Source: CAZWKX01 sp964614095 (GTDB taxonomy: Bacteria > Actinomycetota > Acidimicrobiia > Spongiisociales > UBA11373). Taken from it: a DNA stretch of 11,453 bases. Both the position numbers and the translations under genes were made by a program. Below the pieces are notes generated by a model. It did no database searches, was not told where the DNA came from, and worked only from the letters and a program-made list of their open reading frames with translations. This document shows positions 5,537 to 11,453 of this stretch, piece after piece; position 1 is the first letter of the stretch, and every line of letters starts with the position of its first letter. The DNA is taken from the NCBI GenBank assembly GCA_964614095.1, contig CAZTJO010000044.1, positions 1 through 11,453 on the forward strand. The letters run 5' to 3'.

Positions 5537-6601
5537 CTACGCCGTCGCCAGAATCCCCCGCAGCCTCTTCGTCAGCGCCATCACCGGGATCATCAGCAGG
5601 GCGATGACCCCCAGAGCTACCAGGATCTCGACCCATACCTCGCCCAGACCGGCATCTTCGATCGTCACCTCAAACAGCGGGTTGATGATCCAGTAGGTAG
5701 GAAAGAGTTTGGCGATCCACTGCGGCCAATCGGGGAACAGATAGAAGACGGTGGGCCCGATCAGCAGGGCACCCGTCCCCTTGATGAGGGCGAACACACC
5801 GTTCACGTCCTTGGCGGCGGCGCCGAAGATGAGGCCGAACTCGGCGCACATCAGTGCCGCCACCGCCAGCACCACCACCAGCGGCAGTGCCTGGGCACCC
5901 ATAGCGCGGTTGAGCCACAGCGTGAAAACCGCCATGAGGAAGGCGAGCACAAACCCGAGCACACCCTTGGCAGCCAGGACTTCGGAGAGCCTCACCGGGG
6001 TCACCGTGAGCGCATTGAGAGTCCCCTTCTCCCGCTCGTCGGCGATGCTGAACGCAGGAAGGAAGACGGCGGCCACTACCAGCGCGTACATCATGATCAG
6101 CGGCACCAGCCGCAGTGAGATGGGAAGGCCCTCCTCGCCCAGCGCCACAATCTCCACCTCCACCGGCGCCGCCTCCGGCTCTAGATCCCTGACCAACTCA
6201 AGGGTGGTCGCCACCAAGATGATGCGGTTCGAGGCCAGGCTCTCCCCACCGACGTACAGCTCCAGAGGCGGCCGGGCTCCGGTGCGGACCGCCTCGTCGA
6301 ACCCGGCCGGCAGCACAAGTCCGGCGTCCAGGTCGTTGGCCTCCAGCTTGGCCTTCAGCTTCTCGACATCGTCGAGCCGAGCCAGTTGGATGCCTTCGAT
6401 CTCTTCAACGGCTGCAGTGATCTGGGAGTCGCCGGAATCGACGATCCCCAGACGCGGTTTGGGCTCGAACAGGCTTCCGAACACCACCTGCAGGATCAGT
6501 GTCAGGAACACGGGCAGGAACAGCACCCAGAGAAAGATGGGAGACCGCGGCCCCAGTCGCAGATCCTTGCCCAGCACCTTGAGGGTCCGGGTGAGGCTCA
6601 C
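5537..6601 (-). CDS. ABC-2 type exporter permease (second subunit)
   Basis: A 354-aa membrane subunit of an ABC-2 exporter. One N-terminal helix (about 22-42) is followed by an extracytoplasmic domain (about 45-160) and a C-terminal block of about five helices (about 165-345). The cytoplasmic loop ADEREKGTLNALTVTP (187-202) is the classic ABC-2 coupling motif. The start is the GTG at 6601, whose GTGA overlaps the upstream permease stop by 4 bp. The open frame extends 19 codons further, but those lie inside the upstream gene. The protein is a paralogue of the preceding permease, so the two probably form a heterodimer with the ATPase encoded at 7830-8693. The transported substrate cannot be inferred; relatives export drugs, sodium, lipids or peptides. 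Confidence 0.9.
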   Translation of the reverse strand: MSLTRTLKVLGKDLRLGPRSPIFLWVLFLPVFLTLILQVVFGSLFEPKPRLGIVDSGDSQITAAVEEIEGIQLARLDDVEKLKAKLEANDLDAGLVLPAGFDEAVRTGARPPLELYVGGESLASNRIILVATTLELVRDLEPEAAPVEVEIVALGEEGLPISLRLVPLIMMYALVVAAVFLPAFSIADEREKGTLNALTVTPVRLSEVLAAKGVLGFVLAFLMAVFTLWLNRAMGAQALPLVVVLAVAALMCAEFGLIFGAAAKDVNGVFALIKGTGALLIGPTVFYLFPDWPQWIAKLFPTYWIINPLFEVTIEDAGLGEVWVEILVALGVIALLMIPVMALTKRLRGILATA

Positions 6602-7833
6602 AGCGTCTCCACCTTCCGCTTCAGTATCACCCAGCCGACCACAAACAGGCCGGCGCACCAGGCGGCCAGCGCTCCGATGGAGGGGAGGGTCTCACTCCAC
6701 CCGTCACCGTAGGTGACCACGTTGACCAGCCCTTGCGCCATCGGATATGAGGGAAGAACCTTGACCCAAGGCGAGGCACTGCCGGGGAAGATGGCGGCGA
6801 ACGCCGGAATCATCAGCGGGATCAGGAACAACATCCCGTAGAACAGCGTGCCGATGAAGTCCTTGCCCGCCGATCCGGCGATCATCGACACGCCGGAGAC
6901 CAAAACGGCCCCCAGCAGCATCAGGGTCAGGATCAGAGCCGGCTCCACCGAAAGCGATCCGGTGGCCGCCAGCAGGATCACCGCCTGAGCCAGGCCGGCC
7001 AGCGCGCCGGTGATACCCTTGGCGGCCAGCACGTCTCCGGTGGTAGCCGGCGTGACCAACAGCGCGGTGACGGTTCGCTGCTGGATCTCCTTGGCCACCA
7101 GCCCCGACATCACAAAACCCTCCATCAGCAGCACCATAAATGCCAGCAGAGGGCGGAAACTCTCGCGAGGGGTGATCTGATTCCCCACCCGATCCTCTCC
7201 CAACACCACAAACACCTCTTCGGGATCGGGCGTCGCCACCGGGAGGGCGTCGCCGGCCACCGCATGGGCGAACTCGCCAATGACTCCGGCCATGGCGACC
7301 CTGATCTCCTCGGGGACGGCGGCATCGACAAACACCTGCACCGTGGCCCTCTCACCCGATGCCGTGGTGGCCAGGAAGTCGTCGGGGAAGGCGATCCCGA
7401 TGTCGAAGCCGATCTGCTCGGCGTCTTCGGGAGGCTGGACGCCGGAACCCTTGGGAACAACAACAGTCTGTGATCCCTCCACGAATGCGGTGGCCTCACC
7501 GGCTACCAGGGCCTCCAGATCGGCGGCGGATTCGACCGACACGATTGCCAGTCCTTCCTCCTGCTCGAACTGGGCCACCACTTCATCCAGTTGGCCGGCG
7601 TCGACATCCACCCCGAGGGTGTCGGCGGCCTGGTCCACCAAGATCTCGAATCCCGGTGAGACGCCGACGGTGATGGACTCATCAACGCTGTCGGGCAGCA
7701 CCCAGAACATGCCGATGAGGATGGCCAGGACAAACACGGTGAGGAAGGCCCACAGCTTGTCCCGTCCATACTCCTTCAGGTCCTTGGCCAGGATGGACCG
7801 GACGATGGACGAGTGCGAAACGGGCCGGCTCAT
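6598..7833 (-). CDS. ABC-2 type exporter permease (first subunit)
   Basis: A 411-aa membrane subunit. One N-terminal helix (about 27-47) leads into a large extracytoplasmic domain (about 50-222), roughly 60 residues longer than in its partner. A C-terminal helical block follows (about 226-405). AKEIQQRTVTALLVTP (247-262) matches the coupling-loop motif of ABC-2 permeases and of the partner subunit. ATGA overlaps at both ends (7830-7833 with the ATPase; GTGA at 6598-6601 with the second permease) show a translationally coupled operon. Its periplasmic part is acidic and might bind a ligand or partner. Substrate unknown. Confidence 0.9.
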   Translation of the reverse strand: MSRPVSHSSIVRSILAKDLKEYGRDKLWAFLTVFVLAILIGMFWVLPDSVDESITVGVSPGFEILVDQAADTLGVDVDAGQLDEVVAQFEQEEGLAIVSVESAADLEALVAGEATAFVEGSQTVVVPKGSGVQPPEDAEQIGFDIGIAFPDDFLATTASGERATVQVFVDAAVPEEIRVAMAGVIGEFAHAVAGDALPVATPDPEEVFVVLGEDRVGNQITPRESFRPLLAFMVLLMEGFVMSGLVAKEIQQRTVTALLVTPATTGDVLAAKGITGALAGLAQAVILLAATGSLSVEPALILTLMLLGAVLVSGVSMIAGSAGKDFIGTLFYGMLFLIPLMIPAFAAIFPGSASPWVKVLPSYPMAQGLVNVVTYGDGWSETLPSIGALAAWCAGLFVVGWVILKRKVETL

Positions 7834-8693
7834 TCGTCGAGCCCTCGGCCCGTCATTTGAATGAAAATGGCCTCGAGGCTGGCCTCTTCGGTGTGAATGG
7901 TCATGAGGCCGGGCGACGTCACCGCATCCTTGATCCGCTCGCCCACGCCGGCGTCGTCCAGCGAGACGGTATCTTCCCTGACGCCGTCTTCCTCTCGGAC
8001 TCGCACCTTCACTGAGCGTTTCCCGTGCTTCAGCTTCAGGTTCTCGGGGGTGTCGATGGTGTACAGCTCACCGTCGTTGATGAAGGCGACCCGATCGGAC
8101 AGCTCATCGGCTTCCCACATGTCGTGGGTGGTGAGCAGGATGGCGGCGCCGCGGTCGGCTTCCTCTTTGATGAGCTTCCTGATCGTCTGTGAGGAGACGG
8201 GATCAAGGCCGTCCGTAGGCTCATCCAGAAACAGAGCCTTAGGGGAGTTCACCAGCGTCCGTGCCATCATCAGGCGCTGGCGCATGCCCTTGGAGTAGCC
8301 GCCGACCCGATCCTTGCCCCGGTCGGCCAGCCCGACACGGCGCAACAGCTCCTCGGTGTCAACGTCCTTCATGCCGAACAGGCTGGCGAAAAAGCGCAGG
8401 TTCTCCTTGCCGGACATCGACTCGTACAGGTTCTTCTCCTCGAAACACACCCCTATCTGCGCCTGCATGACCGGATCGTCGGCGGTGACATCGACACCCA
8501 GCACCTGGGCCGTTCCCGACTGCGGGGTGAGCTGGCCGGTGAGGATCTTGATGGTTGTCGACTTGCCGGCGCCGTTGGGGCCGAGGAAGCCGAGTATCTC
8601 CCCCGGCGCCACCTCAAAACTGAGATCTTTCACGGCCTCGATGTCGCCGTAGGCGTAGCTGACACCCTCCACCCTGATGGCGGCTTCCGTCAT
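7830..8693 (-). CDS. ABC transporter ATP-binding protein (ABC-2 exporter)
   Basis: A 287-aa cytoplasmic ATPase that powers the exporter formed with the two downstream permeases. It has Walker A GPNGAGKS (38-45), a signature YSKGM in the LSGGQ position (133-137), Walker B ALFLDEP (153-159), a D-loop GLDP (162-165) and the H-loop His190. The Q-loop reads CFEEKNLYESM (83-93), with Glu where Gln is usual; this is seen in some ABC-2 ATPases. Residues about 220-287 form a C-terminal extension. The ATG at 8693 is preceded by a purine-rich GGAGGGAGAGGA. An in-frame extension to 8885 is Arg-rich and lacks family similarity. It is the first gene of the operon, so the promoter should lie upstream, between 8694 and about 8890. 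Confidence 0.93.
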   Translation of the reverse strand: MTEAAIRVEGVSYAYGDIEAVKDLSFEVAPGEILGFLGPNGAGKSTTIKILTGQLTPQSGTAQVLGVDVTADDPVMQAQIGVCFEEKNLYESMSGKENLRFFASLFGMKDVDTEELLRRVGLADRGKDRVGGYSKGMRQRLMMARTLVNSPKALFLDEPTDGLDPVSSQTIRKLIKEEADRGAAILLTTHDMWEADELSDRVAFINDGELYTIDTPENLKLKHGKRSVKVRVREEDGVREDTVSLDDAGVGERIKDAVTSPGLMTIHTEEASLEAIFIQMTGRGLDE

Positions 8694-8818
8694 GTTCTCG
8701 TCCTCTCCCTCCACGGGAAGGCGGCCTGCCCGATGAGTGCCCGAGCAGACGGCCTCCTGATCCTCAGAGTGCCGTGCCCAACGTACCCGGTATAGAGGCT
8801 TCAGTCCCGCGTAACGCA

Positions 8819-8883
8819 GAGCCGACTGGAGGCGGTGATGAAAGTCCCGCCGCTTCCTAGGGAAAGGCACCCTCAATCGGCTC
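8819..8883 (-). terminator. Imperfect inverted repeat downstream of the FtsX-domain lipoprotein gene, possible terminator
   Basis: GAGCCGACTGGAGG (8819-8832) and CCTCAATCGGCTC (8871-8883) are near-complementary: seven perfect pairs, then a mismatch and a bulge. Inside lies a smaller CTTCC-TAGG-GAAAG dyad around 8853-8866. Placed right after the minus-strand lipoprotein stop, it could end that transcript. There is no U-tract. The rest of 8694-8818 holds the ABC operon's upstream region, with no convincing promoter seen. Confidence 0.3.
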
Positions 8884-8894
8884 AACGAATCGGA

Positions 8895-9674
8895 TCATTC
8901 TTCTCCGAATGCCGGGCGGCTCAGCCAAGGCGCGGTCTGGAACCCGAGTTTCGCCGCCTCGATTATGAGCTCCCCCACCGGCCCGTCCGGATCGAATCCA
9001 GAAAAACCGGCAGTGCGCCCCACCACCACCATGGAACAACCGAGCGATTCGGCGTCCCGCTCTATGGCGAGGAAGTCCTGATACAGCCCCGTATTGTGCA
9101 GAGCTTCGGCAGCAGCGGCCACCTTCAGGTACGCATCCGGAACATCCTGCCGGAAGACTTCGACGTTGACCACACCGGGGATCAGCTCCAGCCGGCCTTC
9201 CACCTCATCCCACCGCCCCAGATTCGTGGTGATGCGGATCGACGACGGCAGTATGGAGGGGTCTTCCTCAATGATGGCCAGTGCCTCCTGATAATCCGAC
9301 ATGGCCTCCCGGGCCTCTTCGAGAGCTTCCTCCCTGCTGACATAGGTGACGGCGCTGACTCCCTCCCAGGAGGCGATATCGTCCAAAAGACTGTCGATTG
9401 TGGCGTCCGTTGCAGGATGGTCAAGAAACGCCAATACCCGCACCGTCAAGATCGGATAATCCGCAACGGAGGCATGCCCGACCTCTGCCACCAACTCGGC
9501 CACCAGCAGTTCAAACGGCTCAACAAGACCGGCACATTCCGAGACGACGCCGTCGGCAAGTCCGGACCCTTCCGTCGAGGTGGTCGATGCCTCGCCGCTC
9601 TCCTCCGAGCTGCAGGCGCCTAGAACAAGCGCAACAAGAACCGCTGCAGCGCTTGGACGCACCCACCGCGACAT
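8895..9674 (-). CDS. Lipoprotein with a stand-alone FtsX extracellular-like domain
   Basis: A 259-aa exported lipoprotein with signal peptide MSRWVRP..., a hydrophobic core and lipobox LGAC (anchor Cys21). A Ser/Thr/Glu linker (22-45) and a helical stretch (about 46-72) follow. Residues about 75-174 resemble the extracellular domain of the divisome protein FtsX: a strand TVRVLAFLDHPATDATIDSL, then WEGVSAVTYVSREEALEEAR, LPSSIRITT and IPGVVNVEVF. These match FtsX's 'vfL..dat..qi..l...i...pgV..v.yvskeeAl', 'lp.s..v.' and 'lpgV..V' signatures. None of FtsX's four membrane helices is present, so this is not a permease. In FtsEX this domain binds peptidoglycan hydrolases or their regulators; a similar surface role is inferred. 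Residues 180-259 are unassigned. The ATG at 9674 is chosen for the signal peptide; SD is weak. Confidence 0.8.
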   Translation of the reverse strand: MSRWVRPSAAAVLVALVLGACSSEESGEASTTSTEGSGLADGVVSECAGLVEPFELLVAELVAEVGHASVADYPILTVRVLAFLDHPATDATIDSLLDDIASWEGVSAVTYVSREEALEEAREAMSDYQEALAIIEEDPSILPSSIRITTNLGRWDEVEGRLELIPGVVNVEVFRQDVPDAYLKVAAAAEALHNTGLYQDFLAIERDAESLGCSMVVVGRTAGFSGFDPDGPVGELIIEAAKLGFQTAPWLSRPAFGEE

Positions 9675-9777
9675 GGCCACATTCTTGCAGCAGACAGCTT
9701 GGCTACGCCGGAAAGTATGCATTCGGAGACATGGCGATCACCAGAATGGCCCCTTTGTCCCTACGGTTTCAGATGAC

Positions 9778-10095
9778 ATGGAAACGACCATCCGGGCCGC
9801 TCTTCGAAAGGGCGGGATCGCCGACGTCACCACTATTGGACGCAAGACCGGGTCGCCCCACCGCATCGAGATCTTCCTCCATCGCTTCGACGGGAAGTAC
9901 TACCTGGTGGGCCGCCCTGGACTGAAGAAGGACTGGTTCGCCAACCTGGCGGCAAACCCACATTTCACTCTGCACCTGAAGAACGGCGCCTCCGCCGATT
10001 TGCCGGTGGCCGCCGAGACTGTCGGTTTCCCCCGATGGGCGCTCCTCGATCATTCATCGCATATTCACCGAGAGCTGGGGCAAGAACCCAGGTGA
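9778..10095 (+). CDS. Deazaflavin (F420)-dependent nitroreductase/quinone reductase family protein, apparently frameshifted
   Basis: As read, 105 aa. Residues 17-68 carry the Ddn-family core: a TTIGRKTGSPHRIEIFLH strand pair, GKYYLVGRPG (39-48), then KKDWFANLAANPHFTLHL. Enzymes of this split-barrel family use F420H2 to reduce quinones or nitro compounds, or bind related cofactors. The last about 23 residues (after AAETV) look foreign to the family. The missing C-terminus is found intact in the +1 frame to the TGA at 10157-10159, including WGKNP, LDSWAEGAPLIRF. Removing one C from the CCCCC at 10029-10033 gives a normal 126-aa protein. This is a recent pseudogene or a sequence error. The ATG at 9778 is chosen because the family similarity begins there; the upstream in-frame stretch is antisense to the lipoprotein gene. 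Confidence 0.8.
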   Translation: METTIRAALRKGGIADVTTIGRKTGSPHRIEIFLHRFDGKYYLVGRPGLKKDWFANLAANPHFTLHLKNGASADLPVAAETVGFPRWALLDHSSHIHRELGQEPR

Positions 10096-10159
10096 ACCCC
10101 GGGAGAACCTGGATAGCTGGGCCGAGGGGGCACCACTCATTCGTTTCCACCTCGCCTGA
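10022..10159 (+). other. Out-of-frame C-terminal remainder of the nitroreductase-family gene
   Basis: In the frame one base later than the upstream coding frame, this stretch reads without stops as ...GRSSIIHRIFTESWGK..., then LDSWAEGAPLIRFHLA and a TGA. The Leu-Asp-x-Trp followed by Pro-Leu-Ile/Val-x-x-x-Leu ending is what Ddn-family proteins carry at the C-terminus. Confidence 0.7.
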
Positions 10160-10190
10160 TTGCGGCCGACACGGCCACGCCCGCAATCAG
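10156..10190 (+). terminator. Perfect 10-bp hairpin overlapping the restored stop codon
   Basis: CTGATTGCGG (10156-10165) and CCGCAATCAG (10181-10190) are perfectly complementary around a 15-nt spacer. The TGA of the frame-corrected nitroreductase gene lies inside the left arm, which is where a terminator would sit. No U-tract follows. Confidence 0.45.
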
Positions 10191-10199
10191 GAAGGGCCC

Positions 10200-10349
10200 A
10201 TGGAGACAAGGTTGCATCGGCGCCACGTCGGCGCTTTCTCCCTCACCGCCACTCCCCCCAAATACGGCCCAGCCGGCACAGAAGACGGCATGATCCGCCC
10301 CGGCTGGTTAGCCTCGCTACAGCGGGTAGACCCCGAAGACGTGCCTTGA
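10200..10349 (+). CDS. Possible small ORF upstream of the six-Cys lipoprotein gene
   Basis: A 49-codon frame with ATG at 10200, preceded by AGGAAGGG with only 3 bp spacing. It ends at a TGA that abuts the strong GAGGAGGGA ribosome site of the next gene, a spacing typical of coupling. No domain is recognisable, and composition is not distinctive. It may be a leader peptide or chance. The rest of the 199-bp gap 10160-10358 holds a minor GCGCC/GGCGC dyad near 10220 and nothing else noted. Confidence 0.2.
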   Translation: METRLHRRHVGAFSLTATPPKYGPAGTEDGMIRPGWLASLQRVDPEDVP

Positions 10350-10358
10350 GGAGGGATC

Positions 10359-11219
10359 ATGTTCCGCCGTACGACCGCCACCATCGTCGTGCTGCTGCTC
10401 GTCGCCTTGGCCGGTGCATGCGGCGGGGATTCGCCATTTGGCGCCACCACAACCGCGCCGGCGTCGTTGACTTCAGCGGACGCCTCCACCACGGCGCCAA
10501 CCGCCTTGACCTCAACGGTCCCGACCACAACTGTGGCGCCCACCACCACGGCTGCCCCCGCCACCACCGCCGCACCCACCACCACTGTGCCCCCATTTGC
10601 CTGCCCCGGGATGGGAGTTGGAGGGATACCCGCCGGCGCGACGGACATCTCGTCGGTGTCGGCCTATCTGGATGGGGATTCCCTACTCGACGAGTTCACC
10701 GGCTACCAGAACGGCGGTATCTGGTACCTGCACGTTCGTCTTGGACCCGGATACACCGCCAACCTCGCCCTCGATGCAGCTTGGGACGCGGCACATTGGG
10801 GACTGGGCGCCAACTACGTGAACGTGGCGGCAGCAAAGACGCTTGGTGATCCGCGGCAGGTTGTGGTGGTGCAGGTGTACGGCGGCCTCGTGGCGGCATA
10901 CGGCCTGTTCGCGGTGGAAAACTGTCAGATCGTGACCCTGGCGGACGCAGGCGGCGCCATGCCGGATCTCTATGTCCTCGGGTCTCCGGCACACTCGGAC
11001 TTTCCCGTCTGTGGCCCGGGCAACACCGTGGTTCAGGCAATTTTCGGCGCCAACCCGCCATGCTCCGACATTTGGACCTGTACCACCCCCGACCTATCCG
11101 GCGAGGAGTACCGGGTGCTGCGCGACCCGGGCCGGATCCAGCATGTAGGCAGCATCTCCAGAGCGTCGACGGATGCAGAGATGGCCAACATGCAGGCCAA
11201 CAGCTGCCCAAACCCGTAG
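10359..11219 (+). CDS. Secreted lipoprotein of unknown function with six extra cysteines
   Basis: I do not recognise the family. The 286-aa protein begins with an n-region FRRTT, a hydrophobic core and lipobox AGAC (anchor Cys21). A long low-complexity linker of Thr, Ala and Pro runs from about 29 to 79. The folded part (about 80-286) has six cysteines at 82, 189, 218, 235, 241 and 283, enough for three disulfides in an extracytoplasmic domain. It includes aromatic-rich strands GGIWYLHVRLGPGY (119-132 onward) and VVVVQVYGGLVAAYGLF. A strong SD, GAGGAGGG, lies 4-5 bp upstream of the ATG, firmly fixing the start. Architecture parallels the first lipoprotein in the window, but the mature domains show no obvious similarity. 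Role unknown. Confidence 0.85.
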   Translation: MFRRTTATIVVLLLVALAGACGGDSPFGATTTAPASLTSADASTTAPTALTSTVPTTTVAPTTTAAPATTAAPTTTVPPFACPGMGVGGIPAGATDISSVSAYLDGDSLLDEFTGYQNGGIWYLHVRLGPGYTANLALDAAWDAAHWGLGANYVNVAAAKTLGDPRQVVVVQVYGGLVAAYGLFAVENCQIVTLADAGGAMPDLYVLGSPAHSDFPVCGPGNTVVQAIFGANPPCSDIWTCTTPDLSGEEYRVLRDPGRIQHVGSISRASTDAEMANMQANSCPNP

Positions 11220-11250
11220 AAGAGAAGTCGTCTCTCCCTCGGCATGAGCT

Positions 11251-11350
11251 GGGGGAAGTGCTTGAAGGGCAGAACGGGAGGTTTGTCCCAGACTGAAGGA
11301 CACGCCCCCCTCCGTCCGCCTCGCTGCTCCGCTCGGCGTCCATTTCCCCC
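11251..11350. repeat. Imperfect inverted-repeat (REP/MITE-like) intergenic element
   Basis: The outer arms GGGGGAAGTG (11251-11260) and CATTTCCCCC (11341-11350) pair at 9 of 10 positions. An inner pair, TGTCC (11284-11288) and GGACA (11298-11302), is perfect around a 9-nt loop and is flanked by GGGAGG and CCTCC. The strongly G-then-C-rich mirror layout is like intergenic palindromic elements in many bacterial genomes. Only one copy lies in this window, so its repeat status is unproven. Confidence 0.45.
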
Positions 11351-11369
11351 TCAAGCGGAGGAACGTCCC

Positions 11370-11453
11370 CTGACAACCCCTGATGACATCACCCTCCTCT
11401 GGGCCAGTGCTACCTCATCAGAAGCACTCAGCCGACTGCGCCCTCCATCTGCA
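11370..11453 (+). CDS. Possible 5' end of a further gene (partial)
   Basis: After GGAGG (11357-11361) and an 8-nt spacer, the frame from a CTG at 11370 is open to the window edge. It reads TTPDDITLLWASATSSEALSR..., which has a protein-like mix of residues. CTG starts are rare. An ATG at 11383 opens a different frame, and an in-frame TTG lies at 11283. The GGAGG may instead belong to the neighbouring inverted repeat. Too short to assign. Confidence 0.25.
   Translation, partial: MTTPDDITLLWASATSSEALSRLRPPSA

Noticed and set aside
5751..6716. 321-codon plus-strand frame within the ABC permease genes
   Set aside because: Ser/Thr/Arg-rich antisense shadow of two permeases with clear ABC-2 motifs and coupled overlaps.
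8835..9623. 262-codon plus-strand frame opposite the FtsX-domain lipoprotein
   Set aside because: The minus-strand reading has a signal peptide, lipobox and FtsX-like domain; the plus-strand reading has none and is Arg/His-rich.
9580..9777. N-terminal extension of the nitroreductase-family frame
   Set aside because: The extra 66 codons lie antisense to the lipoprotein's signal peptide and its upstream region and lack family similarity; the ATG at 9778 starts just before the conserved core.
10440..10600. ACC/GCC triplet-rich stretch as a possible tandem repeat or CRISPR-like array
   Set aside because: The irregular triplets simply code the Thr/Ala/Pro linker; there are no regular repeats and spacers.
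10187..10648. Minus-strand Val/Ala-rich frame opposite the last lipoprotein's linker
   Set aside because: It is the complement of the Thr/Ala/Pro-coding GCC/ACC repeats; repetitive Val-Gly-Ala composition is an artefact.

Overview
The window is GC-rich and densely coded on both strands. It looks like a chromosomal segment from a high-GC Actinomycetota, possibly the Acidimicrobiia. The grounds are several secreted lipoproteins with long Thr/Pro/Ala linkers after the lipid-anchor cysteine, a deazaflavin (F420)-type nitroreductase-family gene, GTG starts, and starts with weak or no Shine-Dalgarno (SD) sequence. The lineage is inferred from style, not from a marker gene. No tRNA, rRNA, CRISPR array, integrase or transposase was seen.

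Layout. (1) 141-1836, plus strand: a lipoprotein of unknown function, then a lipoprotein metallo-beta-lactamase of subclass B1/B2 type whose first zinc-ligand histidine is replaced by Gly. (2) 1874-2227, minus strand: a small VOC/glyoxalase-like protein. It is divergent from a plus-strand pair at 2365-4112: a PlsY-like acyltransferase with altered active-site residues, overlapped by a membrane-bound GT2 glycosyltransferase. (3) 4122-4754, minus strand: a cation-efflux-like membrane protein, divergent from a flavodoxin-family protein (4919-5428). (4) 5429-5536: a short repeat- and hairpin-containing spacer between convergent genes. (5) 5537-8693, minus strand: a three-gene ABC-2 exporter operon (ATPase, permease, permease) with 4-bp overlaps. 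(6) 8895-9674, minus strand: a lipoprotein that appears to carry a stand-alone FtsX extracellular domain. (7) 9778-10159, plus strand: a Ddn-like deazaflavin-dependent nitroreductase-family gene that appears frameshifted in a C run at 10029-10033. A perfect 10-bp hairpin sits on the stop codon of the restored reading frame. (8) 10359-11219: a six-cysteine lipoprotein of unknown function. (9) 11220-11453: an intergenic stretch with an imperfect inverted-repeat element and perhaps the start of another gene.

How the genes work together. The overlapping plsY-like and glycosyltransferase genes suggest a membrane-lipid or glycolipid pathway. The ABC genes form a single exporter. The four lipoproteins make cell-surface functions the theme of the segment. 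The strongest leads are the FtsX-domain lipoprotein, the B1/B2-type metallo-beta-lactamase with a G-x-H-x-D zinc motif, the PlsY homologue lacking several catalytic residues, and the clean single-base frameshift in the nitroreductase-family gene. No wholly new multi-gene system could be demonstrated.
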